Below, in pieces: positions 60,407-64,000 of a stretch of DNA of 64,000 nt (positions are counted from its first letter, which is position 1; every line of letters starts with the position of its first letter). The notes beneath the pieces were generated by a model, which saw nothing but the letters and a program-made list of their open reading frames with translations, had not been told where the DNA came from and did no database searches. Origin of the DNA: Nonlabens antarcticus (lineage in GTDB: Bacteria > Bacteroidota > Bacteroidia > Flavobacteriales > Flavobacteriaceae); assembly GCF_015356755.1 (NCBI RefSeq), contig NZ_JADFCO010000064.1, forward strand, positions 62,001 through 126,000. Reading direction: 5' to 3'. A program made the position numbers and the translations under genes.

Positions 60407-61016
60407 GCCGCAAATGTATAAAGTTTTTGTCAAAGAAGTCGCTATTATCGTGACGTCAGACAAGGATCTTTTCCCAGACCATGATGTGTTCGAACTTAAG
60501 AGCGTAAACCTAAAAAAACTGGTTAAAGCCGTGAAAAAAGGTAAGGTAGAACGTCCATTGCTGTATTCAAAAAGTGAGGGAAAGCTTCTCAAGCGTCTTC
60601 ATAAAAAATTGCCTTTAGTGCTGGCAGGTGGTGGTCTTGTTGAAAATCAAAATGGGGAACATTTATTCATTCATCGTAACGGTAAATGGGATCTTCCTAA
60701 GGGAAAAACAGAAAGTAACGAAAGTATTGAAGAAACTTCCCTCAGAGAAGTTGCAGAAGAAACTGGTGTTGAAAACCTGGAAATCTCTAAGTATCTAGGC
60801 CCGACATATCATGTTTTTTCTCGCAATGGCAAGATGCGATTGAAACTCACCCACTGGTATTCTATGACTACCAATTATACAGGTAAACTGATTCCTCAAG
60901 AGAAAGAAGGAATCGATAAAGCGGTCTGGCTTGACCCGATAGAAGCAGCCGCAGCTTTAAGGGATAGCTATGCAAATATTAGAGAGCTATTTCCAGAACC
61001 TATTCCTGTTAAATAG
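60405..61016 (+). CDS. NUDIX hydrolase
   Basis: Hydrolase of nucleoside diphosphate-linked compounds. The NUDIX box runs from Gly100 to Val122, with LREVAEETGV as its C-terminal part. The N-terminal 70 residues are an extra domain of the kind seen in Bacteroidota members. Start at ATG 60405-60407, or at a second in-frame ATG at 60414 that begins just before the conserved KVFVKEV; the second avoids overlap with pyrE. The substrate is not predictable. It is convergent with the M14 peptidase gene. Confidence 0.88.
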   Translation: MPQMYKVFVKEVAIIVTSDKDLFPDHDVFELKSVNLKKLVKAVKKGKVERPLLYSKSEGKLLKRLHKKLPLVLAGGGLVENQNGEHLFIHRNGKWDLPKGKTESNESIEETSLREVAEETGVENLEISKYLGPTYHVFSRNGKMRLKLTHWYSMTTNYTGKLIPQEKEGIDKAVWLDPIEAAAALRDSYANIRELFPEPIPVK

Positions 61017-61020
61017 TATC

Positions 61021-62781
61021 TCAATTCAGTTTATAAATAGGATAGGTTAAAAATGCCTTTTCATAATTTTTTGACCGCTCGTGCAACCAGTTTAATTGCG
61101 CATTGTTACTGCGTGCAAAATCCTTATCAACCTTTCTTAGGGAATCAAATTTCTTTTTTAAAATAGGATCCTCCGCGAGCATTTGTTTTGCCGTCGATTC
61201 AAATACATATGCTGAAAACCCTTCTTTTTGTTGTAGAATAGCATCAAAAAAGTTCCATTTAAAAAAAGAGTCAGGTGCCGCGGGCTCCAGGGTTTCGATA
61301 ATATATTTGATGCCAGGCTGTGCCGTAGGTACAAGTACATCACTCTGTAAAAAGCCTGCTTTTTTGCTGGTTTCTTTTACCACTACGTCATTGTGCGGGT
61401 AATGACCTTCATAAGCGCTTGAGGCGGTTTTATAGTCCTTAATTGAATATTCAGAAACAGTCATTATGCTGTCCTTAGTCAGTGGTTTCATAATAATGTT
61501 ATTGAGTCTCAGCAACTCTATAACCTCCCACCGTCCTTGGGGTACTACATAATATTCTGGAATACGAATGGAGTCTTTCGCCTTAAAATAATTGTAGAAA
61601 GGTGTTTTTCTATTATAAGGTTGTGTCCTATCATAGGTGGTTAATTTGTTTCCTGTCAAATCGCTCACTTCATTCAATGATTCATAACCCTTAAAGTTTA
61701 AAGTGTCTGCCTTTGATTTATCGACTTCAAAATTAATGGGGTAATATTTTAAGTTCTGAAAAGCGGTAAAGCTTTCCTGACGTGCCTTTTTGAGGTTTTT
61801 AATATCTGCACTTCCTATTTTAATAACTTCTTCCATTATGGCCTTTGTGCCTAGAACGCGGTCTTGGTAGGGTTTCAACATGTGTGTTTCTACCATTAAA
61901 CCTATAGTGTTCCAGAGTGATGTGTAACCCGTGGAATATCGCGGGTAATCCATAAACTGACTGAACCCTTTATCTGGAGACTGGTTATGAACGTTTACAT
62001 ATGGGGTGATATCAAGTGATCTACTTTCTAAAGCTTGCTCTAGAGCTGGCTGGAAGGAGTTGTGTACATAATTACCTGCTGCTGCGCCCAGTCTGTTATG
62101 CTGTGTAAATAAATGCGTTAGTGTGTATTGATAATCTGCACCGTTACTGACGTGATTATCAATAAAAATGTCGGGTTTGATTTTATGATATACCTGTGCA
62201 AAAGCTCTGGCATTGCGAGAGTCGGCTTTTATAAAATCTCTGTTTAAATCATAATTTCTGGCATTTCCTCGAAAACCATAAGATTCTGGGCCGTTTTGAT
62301 TTGTTCTGGTACTGGAGTTTCTGTTAAAAGAGCCACCTACATTATATATGGCAATGGAACTAAATATTACATTTTTGTCCACTTTTAAAACTCCCGTGGC
62401 AAGATCGCGCATTAACATCATTGTGGCATCGATACCATCGCTTTCTCCTGGATGGATACCATTATTAATTAAGATCTTTACTTTATTCTCATTAGGTGAT
62501 TTCCAGTCTATGGCAGAGTTTGAAAAATGAATCACATGTAATGGTTTTCCGAAATCAGTCAAACCTATTTCTTCAATAGTTACTGACCCAAAATCTGCTG
62601 CCAGAGATTTATAAAAGTCTATACACTCTTCATAGGTTGCGGTCTGATTGCCATTTCCCTTTTCGAATGGGGTTTTATATTCTTTTCTTGCCGTTGCGAT
62701 TTCTTTGGCATTCTTTTGATCGCTTGTACAAGAAACGTTTATCAGTAAAACGGGAATAAGTAAGTATATTAATTTCTTCAT
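61021..62781 (-). CDS. M14 family zinc carboxypeptidase, lipoprotein
   Basis: Exported peptidase of 586 residues. The signal peptide ends in the lipobox LINVSC (Cys18). The zinc-binding HxxE is in NNGIHPGESDG (His110, Glu113), with the third ligand His likely in DIFIDNHVSNG. The conserved Asn-Arg region (NYDLNRDFIK) is present. The catalytic domain occupies about 50-330; the remaining 250 residues are of unknown role. It overlaps coaD by 4 nt (ATGA). Confidence 0.88.
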   Translation of the reverse strand: MKKLIYLLIPVLLINVSCTSDQKNAKEIATARKEYKTPFEKGNGNQTATYEECIDFYKSLAADFGSVTIEEIGLTDFGKPLHVIHFSNSAIDWKSPNENKVKILINNGIHPGESDGIDATMMLMRDLATGVLKVDKNVIFSSIAIYNVGGSFNRNSSTRTNQNGPESYGFRGNARNYDLNRDFIKADSRNARAFAQVYHKIKPDIFIDNHVSNGADYQYTLTHLFTQHNRLGAAAGNYVHNSFQPALEQALESRSLDITPYVNVHNQSPDKGFSQFMDYPRYSTGYTSLWNTIGLMVETHMLKPYQDRVLGTKAIMEEVIKIGSADIKNLKKARQESFTAFQNLKYYPINFEVDKSKADTLNFKGYESLNEVSDLTGNKLTTYDRTQPYNRKTPFYNYFKAKDSIRIPEYYVVPQGRWEVIELLRLNNIIMKPLTKDSIMTVSEYSIKDYKTASSAYEGHYPHNDVVVKETSKKAGFLQSDVLVPTAQPGIKYIIETLEPAAPDSFFKWNFFDAILQQKEGFSAYVFESTAKQMLAEDPILKKKFDSLRKVDKDFARSNNAQLNWLHERSKNYEKAFLTYPIYKLN

Positions 62782-63230
62782 TTTTGAACGGTTTTAGGTA
62801 CCAGCAAACTATAATCTCCATCATTGCGCATGACGTCGCGTACTATGGAAGAGGAAATATAACTGGTTTTTGTACTGGTCAAGAGGAATACGGTTTCTAT
62901 ATCACTTAACAATCTATTCGTATGTGCGATGGCTTTTTCAAATTCAAAATCGGCGGGATTCCTAAGACCTCTCAGTATAAAATGGGCGTCATTTTGCTGA
63001 CAGAAATTGACGGTCAAGCCTTTATAGGTCATAACCTTCACTTTTGGCTCGTCTTTATATAGCTCTTCAATAAAAGAAACCCGTCGTTCCAGCTCAAACA
63101 TATATTTCTTGTCAGCATTGATTCCTATGGCAAGGATAATCTCATCAAAAAGATGGAGTCCGCGATTGATAATGTCGCTATGACCCAAAGTTATCGGGTC
63201 AAAACTTCCTGGAAATACAGCTCTTCTCAT
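62778..63230 (-). CDS. coaD: Phosphopantetheine adenylyltransferase
   Basis: Penultimate enzyme of coenzyme A synthesis. The nucleotide-binding GSFDPITLGHSDII with its (T/H)xGH motif is at residues 8-21, and the ISSSIVRDV motif is near the C-terminus. The 150 residues are normal. It is flanked by ATGA overlaps with ddl upstream and the M14 peptidase gene downstream. Confidence 0.97.
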   Translation of the reverse strand: MRRAVFPGSFDPITLGHSDIINRGLHLFDEIILAIGINADKKYMFELERRVSFIEELYKDEPKVKVMTYKGLTVNFCQQNDAHFILRGLRNPADFEFEKAIAHTNRLLSDIETVFLLTSTKTSYISSSIVRDVMRNDGDYSLLVPKTVQK

Positions 63231-64000
63231 GGTTGGTGGTTTTTGATGGTATCTTCAATAATGTCAGTAAGAACGTTTTGCAACTCAAGTCCCGCGACTT
63301 TTATCTGTTGGGGGATAATACTCTCACGGCTCATTCCTGGATTAGTATTGATTTCAATAAAATGCGGAGTTCCATTATGGAAAATGAAATCTGCTCTAGC
63401 AATTCCTTTTAATTTCAAAATGGAATAGATGCGCTTGCTCAATTCTTGTACGGCAAGTGTTCCAGATTCTGTCAACCTGGCTGGCGTTATTTCTTCGGCT
63501 TTACCCAGGTATTTTGCCTCGTAGTCAAAGAAATCGTTTTCACTGACAATTTCGGTAGGTGGTAACGCTGTAATGGTCTTGCCTATTTTATAAATCCCTA
63601 CAGATACTTCCATTCCATCGAGAAAGGACTCAATGATGATCTCATCGTCCACTGCAAATGCGGTTTGTAACGCTTTCGCGAAAGCGGACTCTTCATAAAC
63701 TTTAGAAACACCAAAGCTACTGCCACTGCGATTTGCCTTCACAAAGCAAGGTAAACCTACTTCATCAATAATGTTTTGAAAAGAAACTTCCTCGCCTTCA
63801 TTCATGTATAAATGCCTGCCCGTGTGGATGCTCCACGGCTTCAATACCGCAATACAATCACGCTTGTTGAAGGTGATGGCAGACTGATAGGAGTCACAAG
63901 AAGTATGTGGAATCTTTAATAATTCCAGATAGGCTTGAAAAATTCCATCCTCACCGGGAGTACCATGAATGGTATTATAAACGCATTCAAAAAGAATCTT
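63227..64000 (-). CDS. ddl: D-alanine--D-alanine ligase (5' part cut off)
   Basis: ATP-grasp ligase making D-Ala-D-Ala for peptidoglycan. I read the frame through an internal ATG at 63842-63844 to the window edge; upstream codons give VYNTIHGTPGEDG and YLELLKIPHTSCDSYQSA, which are the conserved N-terminal motifs. The ATP-grasp core has CFVKANRSGSSFGVSKV, and metal binding is in IEINTNPGMSRESIIPQ. About 258 residues are visible of a usual 310-330; the start lies beyond base 64000. An exact palindromic repeat encodes SAFAKALQ. The stop overlaps coaD. Confidence 0.95.
   Translation of the reverse strand, partial: KILFECVYNTIHGTPGEDGIFQAYLELLKIPHTSCDSYQSAITFNKRDCIAVLKPWSIHTGRHLYMNEGEEVSFQNIIDEVGLPCFVKANRSGSSFGVSKVYEESAFAKALQTAFAVDDEIIIESFLDGMEVSVGIYKIGKTITALPPTEIVSENDFFDYEAKYLGKAEEITPARLTESGTLAVQELSKRIYSILKLKGIARADFIFHNGTPHFIEINTNPGMSRESIIPQQIKVAGLELQNVLTDIIEDTIKNHQP
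63672..63685. repeat. GCTTTCGCGAAAGC palindrome, copy 14 (inside ddl)
   Basis: Exact copy read as SAFAKA in the ATP-grasp domain. Confidence 0.9.

Noticed and set aside
60407-60592. Long N-terminal extension of pyrE
   Set aside because: It has no OPRTase pattern and lies antisense to the NUDIX gene. The ATG at 60406 gives the normal protein.
1009-63685. Palindrome as a simple restriction site (TCGCGA) or as chromosomal parS
   Set aside because: Conservation covers at least 14 bp, far more than a six-base site. The known parS consensus (TGTTTCACGTGAAACA-like) differs and clusters near the origin, whereas these copies are evenly dispersed.
1-64000. tRNA, rRNA or other structured RNA genes
   Set aside because: I looked through the intergenic gaps and found no cloverleaf or rRNA-like sequence; a dedicated RNA search would be needed to exclude small ones.

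Overview
The window is a chromosomal segment of a member of the Bacteroidota, almost certainly Flavobacteriaceae and probably a marine genus such as Nonlabens or Dokdonia. The family call rests on low GC content, TAnnTTTG-type promoters, the rsfS-ftsH-LUD-cdsA-psd gene order, lipobox proteins and a very frequent TTTCGCGAAA palindrome. The genus is a guess. No tRNA, rRNA, CRISPR array, prophage or transposase was seen.

Layout. 1-860: cut-off peptidoglycan glycosyltransferase. 1355-1972: MarC membrane protein. 2570-5707: large secreted BNR/sortilin-like protein. About 6000-6253: relic of an AhpD-like gene. 6425-11008: cyanophycin cluster (cphA, cphB, isoaspartyl peptidase). 11062-16480: small lipoprotein, AraC regulator, rhodanese, aromatic amino acid hydroxylase, TetR regulator and ene-reductase. 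16627-36731, all on the minus strand: about 20 kb of amino acid biosynthesis made of asnB, the complete trp operon, a RES/Xre toxin-antitoxin pair and the complete his operon. 36958-64000: housekeeping genes (msrA, lpxK, a hybrid sensor kinase, gap, lipA, murB, valS, psd, cdsA, ftsH, rsfS, birA, pyrE, coaD and partial ddl).

The most striking regulatory result is three unannotated leader-peptide attenuators, one before each biosynthetic unit: a leader with four consecutive His codons before hisG, one with three Trp codons before trpE, and one with seven Asn codons before asnB. Each is followed by an intrinsic terminator. In all three the leader ATG lies exactly 7 nt after a TAnnTTTR -7 promoter element, so the leader peptides are probably translated from leaderless or nearly leaderless RNA. 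The Asn-responsive one is the least expected.

The second theme is repeats. A 14-bp palindrome, GCTTTCGCGAAAGC, occurs 14 times exactly. Eleven copies are inside genes, read as AFAKA, LSRK or FRESE, and two lie in the trp and his promoters. Separately, the his operon is riddled with other short palindromic repeats that sit between genes, extend or end genes (hisF start, hisH stop) and appear as in-frame inserts in hisF, hisIE and hisC. One such repeat forms the junction of an in-frame fusion of HisD to a complete DUF559 nuclease-like domain. The operon has also taken up a GNAT acetyltransferase and a PIN toxin-antitoxin pair. The neighbouring trp operon has almost none of this.
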